64,000 bases of DNA from Rickettsiales bacterium (lineage in GTDB: Bacteria; Pseudomonadota; Alphaproteobacteria; Rickettsiales; UBA998): the NCBI GenBank assembly GCA_024304995.1, contig JAMWZD010000002.1, positions 62,001 through 126,000 of the forward strand, read 5' to 3'. Made by a program: the position numbers and the translations under genes. Every line of letters begins with the position of its first letter. Within the stretch, counting starts at the first letter, position 1. Below are positions 8,571-17,183 of the stretch, in pieces. The notes below the pieces were generated by a model. It saw nothing but the letters and a program-made list of their open reading frames with translations. It made no database searches and had not been told where the DNA came from.

Positions 8571-9068
8571 ATGACCCTATTGCCACGTTATTCTACCGTT
8601 GTTCCATTTGCCCTTGCATTGGGGGCGTTGGTGGTGGCGCTTATCAGTCAATATGGGTTTGGGAAACATCCCTGTGACTTATGTATTACGCAACGTATTC
8701 CTTACGGTGTAGTGATGGTGGCAGCCTGCGCTGCGTTTTTCACCCATAAACGCCATAATCTGCATATGCTGTTCTGGCTGGTTATCATTGTTGCTTTTCT
8801 GGCAACGGCGGGCGTGGGCGTATATCATGCGATGGTGGAGCTTGGCTGGATAGAAGGCCCTGACAGCTGTTCTGCCAAAGCTGCAGCAACCACTTCTCTG
8901 GATGCCATGAAGGCACAGATTCTGGGCGCACCATTGGTGAGTTGCAGCAATGTCAGCGTATCGTTTTTAGGGGTGTCTATGGCAGGTTGGAACGCATTAT
9001 ATGCCACAATATGTGCGGCAATAAGTGCGTTTTTAATGAACAAACAAAGGAAATCATCTCATGCATAA
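8571..9068 (+). CDS. dsbB: Disulfide bond formation protein B
   Basis: DsbB is the inner-membrane quinone reductase that re-oxidises the periplasmic oxidase DsbA. The 165-residue protein has four predicted membrane helices. It carries both required cysteine pairs: the CxxC of HPCDLCITQRIPYG after the first helix, and a second pair in the later periplasmic loop (DSCSAKAA ... PLVSCSN). The ATG follows a promoter-like sequence very closely. The gene overlaps coq7 by eight bases (ATGCATAA), indicating translational coupling. Pairing with a ubiquinone enzyme fits, since DsbB passes electrons to ubiquinone. Confidence 0.92.
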   Translation: MTLLPRYSTVVPFALALGALVVALISQYGFGKHPCDLCITQRIPYGVVMVAACAAFFTHKRHNLHMLFWLVIIVAFLATAGVGVYHAMVELGWIEGPDSCSAKAAATTSLDAMKAQILGAPLVSCSNVSVSFLGVSMAGWNALYATICAAISAFLMNKQRKSSHA

Positions 9069-9573
9069 ACCAGATGCAGATTCTATGATTCGCGTTAATC
9101 ATGCAGGGGAATATGGTGCGAAGCGCATCTATGACGGGCAACTGGCGGTGCTGCGTGGCAAACCATCTTATGGGGTGGTAAAAGAGATGAAAGAGCAGGA
9201 GCTCGAACATCTGGAAACGTTTGAAGATTATGTGAAGACGCGCCGTGTGCGCCCGACCGCTTTAATGCCTGTATGGCATGTAGGGGGGTGGATGCTGGGT
9301 GCAGCAACTGCGGCAATGGGGGAACGCGCAGCTATGGCGTGCACCGTGGCGGTGGAGTCCGTCATTGCAGAGCATTACTCAGAGCAGGAAAACATGCTAA
9401 AAGACGATGAAAGCGAGCTGAAAAAACATATCAGCAAATTTCGCGAAGATGAAATGGAACATCACGATACGGGCCTGGAACATGGGGCAGAAAGAACGCA
9501 AGCCTATCAACTGCTTTATCGCGGCGTGCGTGGCATCACCAAAACAGCGATTGCGCTCTCAAAAAGAATCTGA
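9061..9573 (+). CDS. coq7: Demethoxyubiquinone hydroxylase
   Basis: Coq7 (also called UbiF-type or COQ7-type hydroxylase) adds a ring hydroxyl late in ubiquinone synthesis using a di-iron centre and O2. The 170-residue protein keeps the ferritin-like iron ligands: Glu in HAGEYGA, EQELEH, Glu and His in VESVIAEHY, and EDEMEHH. The start is the ATG that overlaps the dsbB stop. The MIRVNHAGE motif eight residues in matches the usual N-terminus. Its need for O2, like hemF below, points to an aerobic organism. Confidence 0.95.
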   Translation: MHKPDADSMIRVNHAGEYGAKRIYDGQLAVLRGKPSYGVVKEMKEQELEHLETFEDYVKTRRVRPTALMPVWHVGGWMLGAATAAMGERAAMACTVAVESVIAEHYSEQENMLKDDESELKKHISKFREDEMEHHDTGLEHGAERTQAYQLLYRGVRGITKTAIALSKRI

Positions 9574-9598
9574 CTGTCATTATCCCGTCATACAACTA

Positions 9599-9607
9599 TG
9601 ATATAAT
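9599..9607 (+). promoter_or_regulatory. Extended -10 promoter element before the 9629 gene
   Basis: The sequence TGA-TATAAT is a perfect -10 hexamer with the TGn extension, and no convincing -35 lies upstream. It sits between coq7 and the next gene, so that gene can be transcribed on its own. A strong Shine-Dalgarno (CAGGAGAAG) follows. Confidence 0.45.
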
Positions 9608-9628
9608 CACGCAGATCAGGAGAAGAAA

Positions 9629-10798
9629 ATGACGGATATGGCAGACACACAGACAACAGCAACAATTGACGCAACATTGCAGGAAGTGCAGCAAACCCCT
9701 GTAATTGAAGCAGCACAAATGAAAGACTGGGCGCTTAATCGTGGAATTGACACGATTGATAGTGAAACGCTGAGCGCGATGGCGGAAGTGTTGGTCAGCA
9801 ATATATCAGAGCAGGGGGGCAACATTGATCCATCAACCGAAAAGCTGCGTGACCAGCTGCAGGCGGCGATAGACCGAACGGAAGCAGCGACAGATGCGGG
9901 GCAACCAGATTATCTGCGTTCATTTGGTGCGGTGGTGAATGTGTTGAGTGAAAAGGCTGGTTTGTCACTTGAAGCATTAGCGGAAGAAACAAACGAGGTG
10001 CGCCTAAGCCACGCCAGAGAAGACGCGCTGCAGGTGATTAAACAACAGCTTGAAACATTATTGCCTGAAGTTGAACTGCCTATAAATGAATTACCCGTGA
10101 GTGAAATTCCTGCTGCTCCAATTGCAGAATTTACGGAAACGCCTTTAGTGCCAGATATGATCGCACCAGAAGATGGCGCCATTGAAACCCGCATTGCAGC
10201 GCTTAACAAACTGAAAGAAACACTGGCGGTGCAGTTTGAAAATATGTTAAGCGGTGAAACTAATTTATCTGTGCAGGATGCGGGTCACACCGCGCAGGCG
10301 CTTGCTGATGCGCTGAAAAACAACAATGCGGATTCGGTGATTACCGCAGCAGATGTGCAAACCGTGTTTCAGCCCATAGAAGCGGACAGTGCGCAGCAGT
10401 TCAAACAGGAATTTGGCAAGCAACTGGAATTTGATACTATTTCTGCGGATATTGCTGCCAGTGCGCCTATGTCAGCGGAATTGAAACAGAATCTGGATAC
10501 ATTGCTGGATCAGCTGGTTCAGGATGAGACCAAAATAACAGGGAATCAGTTTGAACCGCTTGGCATACGTGAAGATGAATATCTCACCAATGCCGCGCAG
10601 CAAAATAATTTGGCTGTTGCAGCTTTAAAGCAAGGGATTGAGCAATATCAGGATATTGCAGAACATTTGCAAAAGACAGTTGAAACCAGCTTGGAAAGGG
10701 CAGCTGAGCAACCCGAAAACGCGGTTGCTGATGTGCAGCATCAGGAAAGAGTGGCTTCGCCTGAGCTTGAAGCTGGGGTGACTTCAGGACGCTTTTAA
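9629..10798 (+). CDS. Hypothetical acidic, Gln/Glu/Ala-rich protein, 389 residues
   Basis: I recognise no family. The protein has no signal peptide or membrane helix. It is acidic throughout and rich in Glu, Gln, Ala and Leu, with long amphipathic helical stretches. A Pro-rich, acidic hinge around residues 145-185 (ELPINELPVSEIPAAP) separates two helical halves. It has its own Shine-Dalgarno and an extended -10 just upstream. The stop lies 11 bases from the stop of convergent hslU. Composition suggests a cytoplasmic coiled-coil or scaffold-type protein, which is inference only. Confidence 0.75.
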   Translation: MTDMADTQTTATIDATLQEVQQTPVIEAAQMKDWALNRGIDTIDSETLSAMAEVLVSNISEQGGNIDPSTEKLRDQLQAAIDRTEAATDAGQPDYLRSFGAVVNVLSEKAGLSLEALAEETNEVRLSHAREDALQVIKQQLETLLPEVELPINELPVSEIPAAPIAEFTETPLVPDMIAPEDGAIETRIAALNKLKETLAVQFENMLSGETNLSVQDAGHTAQALADALKNNNADSVITAADVQTVFQPIEADSAQQFKQEFGKQLEFDTISADIAASAPMSAELKQNLDTLLDQLVQDETKITGNQFEPLGIREDEYLTNAAQQNNLAVAALKQGIEQYQDIAEHLQKTVETSLERAAEQPENAVADVQHQERVASPELEAGVTSGRF

Positions 10799-10809
10799 CA
10801 TACCGTAGC

Positions 10810-12117
10810 TTAAAGAATAAACTTCGCCAGATCTGTTTCCTCGGTCATGTCGCCAACATGTTTGGTGACATAATCTTTATCGACCACTACTTCTTCCCCG
10901 CCACGGTCTGATGCCTCGAAGCTGATTTCTTCCATTAGTTTTTCCATGATGGTGTGCAGGCGGCGCGCGCCAATATTTTCAATTTCGCGGTTAAATTTGG
11001 TGGCTAAGGCAGCAAGCTGTTTTACGCCATCATCCTTAAAAGTGATCGTTACTTCTTCTGTGCCCAGCAATGCAACATATTGCTTGGTCAGGCTGGCTTC
11101 TGGCTCAGTGAGGATGCGCTCCATGTCATGTTCTGTGAGTGCCTGCAATTCTACTCGGATGGGCAAACGACCCTGCAATTCTGGCAGTAAATCCGCAGGC
11201 TTTGCCATGTGGAATGCGCCAGAGGCAATGAACAGAATATGGTCGGTCTTCACAGGACCATGCTTAGTGGAAACAATCGTGCCTTCCAGCAACGGCAGCA
11301 AGTCACGTTGCACGCCTTCACGGCTCACTTCGCCACCTTTCACATCTGCCCGTGCGCAGACTTTATCAATTTCATCAATAAACACAATCCCGTCATTTTC
11401 AACGGATTTGAGTGCATTCTGCAATAACTTATCCTGATCCAGCAGCTTCTCCGCTTCTTCATCCAACAGCACTTTGTGACTGTCTTTCACTAGCATTTTG
11501 CGCGTGCGGGTGCGCCCGCCCATTGCCTTGCCGAGCATATCACTGATATTCATCACGCCCATAGATGCACCTGGCATCCCTGGAATGTCAAAACTGTTAA
11601 AGGGGCTGTCTGTGTCTGCCACTTCGAGTTCCACTTCCTTGTCGTCCAGCTCACCTGCGTGGAGCATTTCGCGGAATTTACGGCGTGTTTCGGCGCTGGC
11701 AGATTCTCCCACAAGCGCATCCAGAATGCGTTCTTCTGCAGCCGATTCTGCTTTGGCACGCACTTCTGTATGTTCACGCTCGCGCCCCATATTAATGGCG
11801 ATTTCCACCAGATCCCGCACAATAGATTCCACATCGCGCCCGACATATCCTACTTCGGTGAATTTGGTTGCTTCAATTTTGAGGAAGGGTGCATCTGCCA
11901 GTTTGGCAAGGCGGCGTGCAATTTCAGTCTTTCCGCACCCTGTGGGTCCGATCATCAGAATGTTTTTAGGAACAATCTCTTCCTGAAGCTGCCCTTTTAC
12001 CTGCTGCCTGCGCCAGCGATTACGCAACGCAATAGAGACGGCTTTTTTCGCGTCTTTCTGTCCGATAATATAGCGGTCTAGTTCCGCAACAATGTCTTTT
12101 GGTGTTAATGCTGTCAT
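10810..12117 (-). CDS. hslU: ATP-dependent protease ATPase subunit HslU
   Basis: HslU is the AAA+ unfoldase that feeds substrates into the HslV peptidase. The 435-residue protein has the Walker [10 protein letters not shown], pore motif GYVGRD, an intermediate domain around residues 130-225, Walker [11 protein letters not shown], and the arginine-finger region near [14 protein letters not shown] chose ATG 12117 ([20 protein letters not shown]) because it gives the usual N-terminus. An upstream in-frame start would add twelve atypical residues. HslV is normally encoded immediately upstream, but no such gene is present here. Confidence 0.95.
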   Translation of the reverse strand: MTALTPKDIVAELDRYIIGQKDAKKAVSIALRNRWRRQQVKGQLQEEIVPKNILMIGPTGCGKTEIARRLAKLADAPFLKIEATKFTEVGYVGRDVESIVRDLVEIAINMGREREHTEVRAKAESAAEERILDALVGESASAETRRKFREMLHAGELDDKEVELEVADTDSPFNSFDIPGMPGASMGVMNISDMLGKAMGGRTRTRKMLVKDSHKVLLDEEAEKLLDQDKLLQNALKSVENDGIVFIDEIDKVCARADVKGGEVSREGVQRDLLPLLEGTIVSTKHGPVKTDHILFIASGAFHMAKPADLLPELQGRLPIRVELQALTEHDMERILTEPEASLTKQYVALLGTEEVTITFKDDGVKQLAALATKFNREIENIGARRLHTIMEKLMEEISFEASDRGGEEVVVDKDYVTKHVGDMTEETDLAKFIL

Positions 12118-12163
12118 GCGTCTATATGTAAGATAGTGCGTTCCCGCTTGCAATAGCTTTCAG

Positions 12164-12194
12164 CAAAAAGAAAAGCGCGGCACATGGCAGCGCT
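12164..12194 (-). terminator. Terminator after the 57-residue gene
   Basis: On the minus strand AGCGC (12194-12190) and GCGCT (12178-12174) form a stem around an 11-base loop containing an extra GC pair. It is followed by TTTCTTTTT. It lies 13 bases past the stop at 12208. Confidence 0.5.
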
Positions 12195-12207
12195 TATGAG
12201 TTATCTA

Positions 12208-12381
12208 TTATGACTCCAGATCAAGGGTTGATCTGTATGCATCATAATAATTCATTTTTTTGAAAAGCTTTGGTGCTTTTCCTGCTTGTGCATCTGCCTT
12301 TCCGTCTTCCGAATCAGCATATGTGCCAGCTTCGTTGATGGAGGTAAATGCCAGAGCAAACCATAATTTGAATTGCTTCAT
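12208..12381 (-). CDS. Small hypothetical protein, 57 residues
   Basis: An ATG-to-TAA frame on the minus strand encodes a peptide starting MKQFKLWFALAFTSINEAG and ending STLDLES. The N-terminus (Lys, then a short hydrophobic run) could be a weak signal sequence. The remainder is polar, with Asp, Glu and Lys. No clear Shine-Dalgarno precedes it. The hairpin with a T-tract just after the stop supports it as a transcribed unit in the gap where hslV might be expected. It shows no resemblance to HslV. Confidence 0.4.
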   Translation of the reverse strand: MKQFKLWFALAFTSINEAGTYADSEDGKADAQAGKAPKLFKKMNYYDAYRSTLDLES

Positions 12382-12499
12382 GATAGGTTTAAAAGAGTAG
12401 GCATACCAATGCGCATTTCTGCGAATTTTAATATGATGCCTGTATATTAAAATTGTTGTGATGGTAGCAGGATTTTTTGAGTTTGAAAGAATAATATAT

Positions 12500-13084
12500 T
12501 TATCGTTCAGGACTGCCTTCTTTCAGTGCCATATCGCCATGCGCAATTTTTTCTTTCCATTTTGGCGAATTGTCAGTCATTGACAAAGCAAGCCCTGCGC
12601 CGCCACCCACCATAGCGCCAACGGTAACAGGTTTCTTCAATTCATTGTAAAGCACTCCTGCATCTTGCCCAACTGGTCTGGCAGCCTGATTGATGTCTCG
12701 AAGATTTTCAGACAGAACGTCATAGGCTTCAACATCCTGTTGCGTTAAGTCTGCTGCTTCTATTACTGCATCTGGTATTTCAGGCAGACCTTGCGCTATT
12801 TCGTCAGCATCCAACTTTCCTGCCATTGCTTTTTTAACCATTCCGCTTGATTCTGCAAAAAAGTCATAGTCAACATCTCTCACTCTTCGTGCAATTTGAG
12901 TAATCTCCTGCGTATCCTGTGGTACGGATTCCACTAACTCAGACATAACTTCTCTGGCAGATTGCAGATTGTCCTGAAGGTCTGTTGCCACTTCTTCAAG
13001 CCCGTCCATGCCGAAAGCACTGCCCGCAATGCCGCCGACAGCGGCGCACACGGTAGTGATAAGCCCTATCTTCAATACGCTCAT
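12500..13084 (-). CDS. Hypothetical membrane-associated protein, 194 residues
   Basis: I recognise no family. The N-terminus (LKIGLITTVCAAVGGIAGSAFG) is a Gly/Ala-rich hydrophobic segment, either a signal anchor or an uncleaved signal. The middle (residues 30-145) is acidic and helical. A second Gly-rich hydrophobic segment (VTVGAMVGGGAGLALSM) lies near residue 160. The arrangement suggests a small envelope protein with two membrane-inserted glycine-zipper-like segments around a soluble helical domain. It is flanked by hemF on the same strand, about 70 bases upstream. Confidence 0.65.
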   Translation of the reverse strand: MSVLKIGLITTVCAAVGGIAGSAFGMDGLEEVATDLQDNLQSAREVMSELVESVPQDTQEITQIARRVRDVDYDFFAESSGMVKKAMAGKLDADEIAQGLPEIPDAVIEAADLTQQDVEAYDVLSENLRDINQAARPVGQDAGVLYNELKKPVTVGAMVGGGAGLALSMTDNSPKWKEKIAHGDMALKEGSPER

Positions 13085-13157
13085 GATATATTCTGACGCT
13101 TCATGCTATGACATTAACAGAAATATTTGACGTTTTAATGTCAAAACTGAAATTCAG

Positions 13158-14033
13158 CTAAATCTCCTCACGCCACTCTGCCACTGGGGGGAGGGACATT
13201 AAAATCGCTTCTGTGTTGCCCCCCGTCATCAAGCCAAACTTTGTGCCTCTGTCATGCACCAGATTAAATTCGGCATATCTGCCGCGGCGGAAGAGTTGGT
13301 GTTTTCGGTCTGCGTCTGTCCATGATGTGTGCATCGTGTCGCGCACAATCTGCGGATATGTATTGTAAAAGCATTTGCCAACATCCTGCGTGAAGGCGAA
13401 GTTTTTATCCCAGTCTGTGCTGAGATAATCATAAAAAATGCCGCCCGCGCCGCGTGCCTCACCGCGGTGGGGGATGAAGAAATATTCATCGCACCATTTT
13501 TTATATTCGTCGTAATAAGACGCATCATGCGCATCACAGCAGGCTTTCAGTGCATCATGGAACTGCGCCTCTATTGCGTCATTCGTGAACATGGGGTTGA
13601 GGTCTGTTCCGCCACCAAACCACCAACGCCCGCTGGCATCTGGCGCGGTTAATGCTCCGCCATCACCAATAATGATAAAGCGCGTATTCATATGGATGGC
13701 TGGAACATGAGGATTTCGCATATGCGCCACCAGTGAAATGCCACTTGCCCAGAAGCGCGGGTCTTCATCTGCGCCAGGAATCTGGCTGCGGAATTTTTCA
13801 GAAAACTCACCATGCACAGTAGAAATATTCACACCAACTTTTTCAAAGAGCCGTCCATACATGAGTGACATTTCGCCACCACCGCCACCGTCACGCTGCC
13901 ATTGCTTGCGTTTGAACGAACCAGCATCGCCTTCATAATCTGTAGCTTGCTGTTCTAATGTCTCAAATGATGCGCAGATGACATCACGCAATTCTTTAAA
14001 CCATGTCTGAGCGGTGTGTTGTTGTGTTTTCAT
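13158..14033 (-). CDS. hemF: Oxygen-dependent coproporphyrinogen III oxidase
   Basis: HemF decarboxylates coproporphyrinogen III to protoporphyrinogen IX with O2 during haem synthesis. The 291-residue soluble protein matches family length. It shows the conserved blocks GGGGEMSLMYGRLFEKVGVN, NPHVPAIHMNTRFI, WWFGGGTDLNP, RGEARGAGGIFYDYL and GRYAEFNLVHDRGTKFGL, each given here as short family signatures. Presence of the O2-requiring form fits an aerobic lifestyle together with coq7. No regulatory site was recognised in the 134 bases upstream. Confidence 0.96.
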   Translation of the reverse strand: MKTQQHTAQTWFKELRDVICASFETLEQQATDYEGDAGSFKRKQWQRDGGGGGEMSLMYGRLFEKVGVNISTVHGEFSEKFRSQIPGADEDPRFWASGISLVAHMRNPHVPAIHMNTRFIIIGDGGALTAPDASGRWWFGGGTDLNPMFTNDAIEAQFHDALKACCDAHDASYYDEYKKWCDEYFFIPHRGEARGAGGIFYDYLSTDWDKNFAFTQDVGKCFYNTYPQIVRDTMHTSWTDADRKHQLFRRGRYAEFNLVHDRGTKFGLMTGGNTEAILMSLPPVAEWREEI

Positions 14034-14167
14034 GCTGGCATTATGCGCATTAGTGCCACGGCTTGCAATGCAATTTATTGTTTCTTTATTACGGACGCAT
14101 ATGTGCCAGATTGCATCTTGAGACTTTAAACTATTTTAATAGGGTTACTTAACTAATAGGAGATAAA

Positions 14168-14416
14168 ATGACACAGTTAATGAAATTATGTTCAGTTCTG
14201 ATTTTAACAGGTGCGCTTGCAGCATGTGGTAACAGCAAAACAGACCGCGCGTTAAGTGGCGCTGGTATCGGTGCTGGTGCTGGTGCAATAGCAGGTGCGG
14301 CGACAGGTGGCAGTGCTACCACAGGTGCGTTAATCGGTGGTGCGCTTGGCGGTGCAGCAGGCGGTTTCACAGATAAGGAAGATATTGATCTGGGCGAGCC
14401 TGCGTGGAAGAGATAA
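14168..14416 (+). CDS. Small glycine-zipper lipoprotein
   Basis: The 82-residue precursor has a type II signal peptide with lipobox LAACG (Cys21 after processing site). A Gly/Ala zipper follows (GAGIGAGAGAIAGAATGG and TTGALIGGALGGAAGG). This is the pattern of small outer-membrane glycine-zipper lipoproteins such as the OsmB/YMGG type. A strong Shine-Dalgarno (AGGAGATAAA) precedes the ATG. The protein probably inserts into or sits against the outer membrane. Its stop abuts the stop of the convergent EAL gene. Confidence 0.85.
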   Translation: MTQLMKLCSVLILTGALAACGNSKTDRALSGAGIGAGAGAIAGAATGGSATTGALIGGALGGAAGGFTDKEDIDLGEPAWKR

Positions 14417-16129
14417 TTACTCTTCAAATTCGGATTTGAATGTCCGTATATTGACGACTCCGGGGAAGTTGGGAAGTGTTTTATCGCTGTGTAACAATAC
14501 TTCCTCGGAGGTATCAGGTTTGCCAAACATGTATCCCTGACCATATTGCACGCCGCATTCATGCAAAAAGACCGCTTCTTTTTGAGTTTCCACCATTTCG
14601 CCAATGGCCGTGATGTTCAATGCGCGGCATAAACCTGCCATGGCTTTCAGCATGGAACGACCGCGTTCATTCTGCATGGACTCACGCACATATGACCCAT
14701 CAATTTTGACAAAATCCACTTGCAGATGCCGCAAATAATCAAAAGAAGACTCACCTGAACCAAAATCATCCAGACACACTAATGAACCTTCCTTGCGCAG
14801 GGTTTGAATAAAATCATCTGCGACTGCCATATTTTCAATTTTATAGGATTCAGTGACTTCAATAATCATCTGCTTGCGATATTCCGCTTTGTCTCGCATC
14901 AGATTTAAAAATGTATCCATAAACAGATTGGAGCTTAAAGATTTTCCTGAAATATTAATTGCCAGCTTGATATTGCGTTTTTCTGCTTTATGGGCAGCGA
15001 TTAACTCAAATGCTTTTTCAGCCACTACCATATCAAATTCAGCAATCAGGCTGGATTGTTCGCCGAAGGTAATAAACTCAAACGGGTTGCCGAACGTATC
15101 ACGTTCATGCAAGCGTACCAGACATTCATGGTGATGCACCTTGCCATCCCGAATATTGACAATCGGTTGAAATGCCAGATCGAACGCATCATCAGACAAA
15201 GTTTTGCGGAACGCAGCAATATGTTCCAACGTGCTATCCAGCATTTCTTCATAACTTTCATTGAGGGATTCAATGGTGAAAGAGCCGCCATGCTGCTGCG
15301 CAAATTTATTCATAGTGTAGAGAACGGCATTGGCAGTATCATGTGATGAAAGTGGATATTCGTCTGAGTCCGTTTTAATGGTTTTGACCTGCACATCCAG
15401 TTTCAAATCAGGGGAGACTTCGGTGCGGGCAATATGCTGAATGTCAGAGACTATCGTATCTTTATTCAGCCCACCTGGGTGAATAATGGAATAGGAGCCA
15501 CGATCAATCGTCGCGGCGCTGTCCCCATCTATGGATTTGCTTTTCAGATAATCCCCGATAGCGCCCATAAGTTGTTCGGATTGTTTGGGGGTGAGCGTGT
15601 CCAGCACTTCCTGCAATCCTGGAAAGTCGAGCAGGGTAACTTCCACATGCTCGCCTTTTTTTGCTGCCTCTTTAATGTGAGCGCCTGCTTTGACGGCGAA
15701 GATTTCCTTGTCCAGCAGCCCTGTTTCCGTGTCACGATGGTCCAGCCCTTTGGGAGACTGCATATGTTCCTCAGAACGAAAAGACAGATAAAATCTGCCA
15801 CCAAGATGATCAACGTAAACACCGCTGACGCGAAATGCGGCAAAGCGTCCATTATCCAGTGCGAGATTCAGCTGCACCGCATCTGCTCGATACACCCGTT
15901 TCAGTGCATGAAGCAGGTTTTTGACGCGCTTATGATGCACTTCTGAAATGAGGGAGAGGAACGGTTTTCCCAGCAGGGAACGGCTGTCTTTTTTGAGCAA
16001 CCCCTGTGTTGCGCCATCGCAGAACGCAATTTTGCCTTTGTCATCCACCTCAATCAGAATATCCGCCCCTGCATAGGCAAAGGCTGCGAAATTGTCGGTT
16101 GGAAATTTGCGTTCATTCAGTGCTGACAT
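14417..16129 (-). CDS. PAS - degenerate GGDEF - EAL domain protein (cyclic di-GMP signalling)
   Basis: The 570-residue cytoplasmic protein has an N-terminal PAS-like domain (residues about 10-120). A GGDEF-like domain (about 130-290) lacks the GG(D/E)EF active-site motif. A C-terminal EAL domain (about 310-555) reads ECLVR in place of EALLR but keeps Asn in INISG, Glu in EVTES, the two Asp of DDFG, Lys in VKIDG and Glu in MVET. Phosphodiesterase activity is therefore possible. The GGDEF part can only be regulatory. No membrane segment is present. A second EAL protein with the same layout lies at 28499. Confidence 0.85.
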   Translation of the reverse strand: MSALNERKFPTDNFAAFAYAGADILIEVDDKGKIAFCDGATQGLLKKDSRSLLGKPFLSLISEVHHKRVKNLLHALKRVYRADAVQLNLALDNGRFAAFRVSGVYVDHLGGRFYLSFRSEEHMQSPKGLDHRDTETGLLDKEIFAVKAGAHIKEAAKKGEHVEVTLLDFPGLQEVLDTLTPKQSEQLMGAIGDYLKSKSIDGDSAATIDRGSYSIIHPGGLNKDTIVSDIQHIARTEVSPDLKLDVQVKTIKTDSDEYPLSSHDTANAVLYTMNKFAQQHGGSFTIESLNESYEEMLDSTLEHIAAFRKTLSDDAFDLAFQPIVNIRDGKVHHHECLVRLHERDTFGNPFEFITFGEQSSLIAEFDMVVAEKAFELIAAHKAEKRNIKLAINISGKSLSSNLFMDTFLNLMRDKAEYRKQMIIEVTESYKIENMAVADDFIQTLRKEGSLVCLDDFGSGESSFDYLRHLQVDFVKIDGSYVRESMQNERGRSMLKAMAGLCRALNITAIGEMVETQKEAVFLHECGVQYGQGYMFGKPDTSEEVLLHSDKTLPNFPGVVNIRTFKSEFEE

Positions 16130-16167
16130 ATTAACTCTACTTATGCCCTCAAAGGCTTAATGATTGT

Positions 16168-16512
16168 TTAAGATGCCGCATTCATTTTTGCAATATGTTG
16201 CTCAATAATGTCAAATATCCCATCCTTATGTTCGGTGTTAAATGCATCACATATCTCTTTTGGCGCACCTCCCACTTTCCAGAAATGTAGCGCAGAGGTG
16301 CTATGCATAATCCCCGTAATCCCAAAATTGCGCAAAGTTTGTAGCGCAGCAGCAGGATTTATCCCCATATTACTGACGATAATATCATGCATTTTCCCAT
16401 CATATTCAAATGGCACATGCACCTTTTTTGGCATGGGGCATTGCGAAAGAATTTTCATCACCATGTCGAGTTCAGGTGAGGAGAAATTGCTGTTTTGTGC
16501 GGTTATTGTCAT
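16168..16512 (-). CDS. Hypothetical protein, 114 residues
   Basis: No family is recognised. The small soluble protein has a predicted mixed alpha/beta pattern: an N-terminal helix (PELDMVMKILSQC), beta strands (KVHVPFEYDGKMHDIIV) and a C-terminal helical half. The segment AAALQTLRNFGITGIM resembles a small ligand-binding or adaptor fold only in a general way. It lies 38 bases upstream of the EAL gene on the same strand, so co-transcription with that gene is plausible. Confidence 0.6.
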   Translation of the reverse strand: MTITAQNSNFSSPELDMVMKILSQCPMPKKVHVPFEYDGKMHDIIVSNMGINPAAALQTLRNFGITGIMHSTSALHFWKVGGAPKEICDAFNTEHKDGIFDIIEQHIAKMNAAS

Positions 16513-16556
16513 AATAATAGTTTATATCATAACTGCTTAAAGAAGTGATAAGTTAT

Positions 16557-17126
16557 TTAGAATTTGATGTTTCCGATGCGTATTTTACGTCGGCCCCTGA
16601 TTATCTTTTCTTCAGGTAAATTTTGTTCAAAATACTCATATAACTCTGTTATTTGAGTAAGGTAAAAATCTTCAATAATTGTAATCTTCCGATTATCGCT
16701 AAATTGTATTTTACACGATTTGCTGAAGCTGACATGCACAGATGGCATTGCTTCGAAGCTAATAGTGACGCTTTCAATATCCTGAAGTTTGTATGTTCTT
16801 TTTCCACCAAAAACAGGGTTTATGAAGATGCTATCATTCTCTATTGTCAACTTAAAACATATGCCACGCAGAATTTTGTACAAAAAGAATAAAGAAAAGA
16901 TACTTAATAATATTAAAAAGTAATCTACAGATTTATATTGTACGATACTGTCTATCAGCGTCACGTTATCTCGTTTGACGTCAATATAAGTTAAAAATCC
17001 CACTATTCCAGCGCCACCTATTCCAGCACCAAGCAAGGGTAATAATTGAAAAATTGTTACTATTGGTAAATACCAATAGCATAACGAAAGTTCTACTGTT
17101 GAGTTGCTTTTATTGTTTTGTGTCAT
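16557..17126 (-). CDS. Hypothetical two-helix membrane protein with PH-like C-terminus
   Basis: The 189-residue protein has two predicted membrane helices (residues about 20-50 and 68-90). They are followed by a soluble beta-rich domain, with strands such as LTIENDSIFINPVFGGKRTY, QDIESVTISFE and RKITIIEDFY. This layout is typical of bacterial PH-domain (bPH2/DUF304-like) membrane proteins, but the match is by architecture only. The gene begins immediately downstream of the hairpin terminator of the outer-membrane protein gene. It visibly has a higher A+T content than its neighbours. Confidence 0.6.
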   Translation of the reverse strand: MTQNNKSNSTVELSLCYWYLPIVTIFQLLPLLGAGIGGAGIVGFLTYIDVKRDNVTLIDSIVQYKSVDYFLILLSIFSLFFLYKILRGICFKLTIENDSIFINPVFGGKRTYKLQDIESVTISFEAMPSVHVSFSKSCKIQFSDNRKITIIEDFYLTQITELYEYFEQNLPEEKIIRGRRKIRIGNIKF

Positions 17127-17162
17127 ATAAAAAGGGCTTACACTTCACAGCATAAGCCCTTA
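17127..17162 (-). terminator. Terminator of the outer-membrane protein gene
   Basis: AAGGGCTTA (17132-17140) and TAAGCCCTT (17153-17161) form a perfect nine-base-pair stem. On the minus strand it is followed by TTTATA. It lies about 20 bases past the stop codon of the 17184 gene. Confidence 0.75.
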
Positions 17163-17183
17163 ATTATTTAATAGCAATCAGCT

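Noticed and set aside
9061-9068. Possible frameshift between dsbB and coq7
   Set aside because: Both proteins are complete. The eight-base overlap is ordinary translational coupling.
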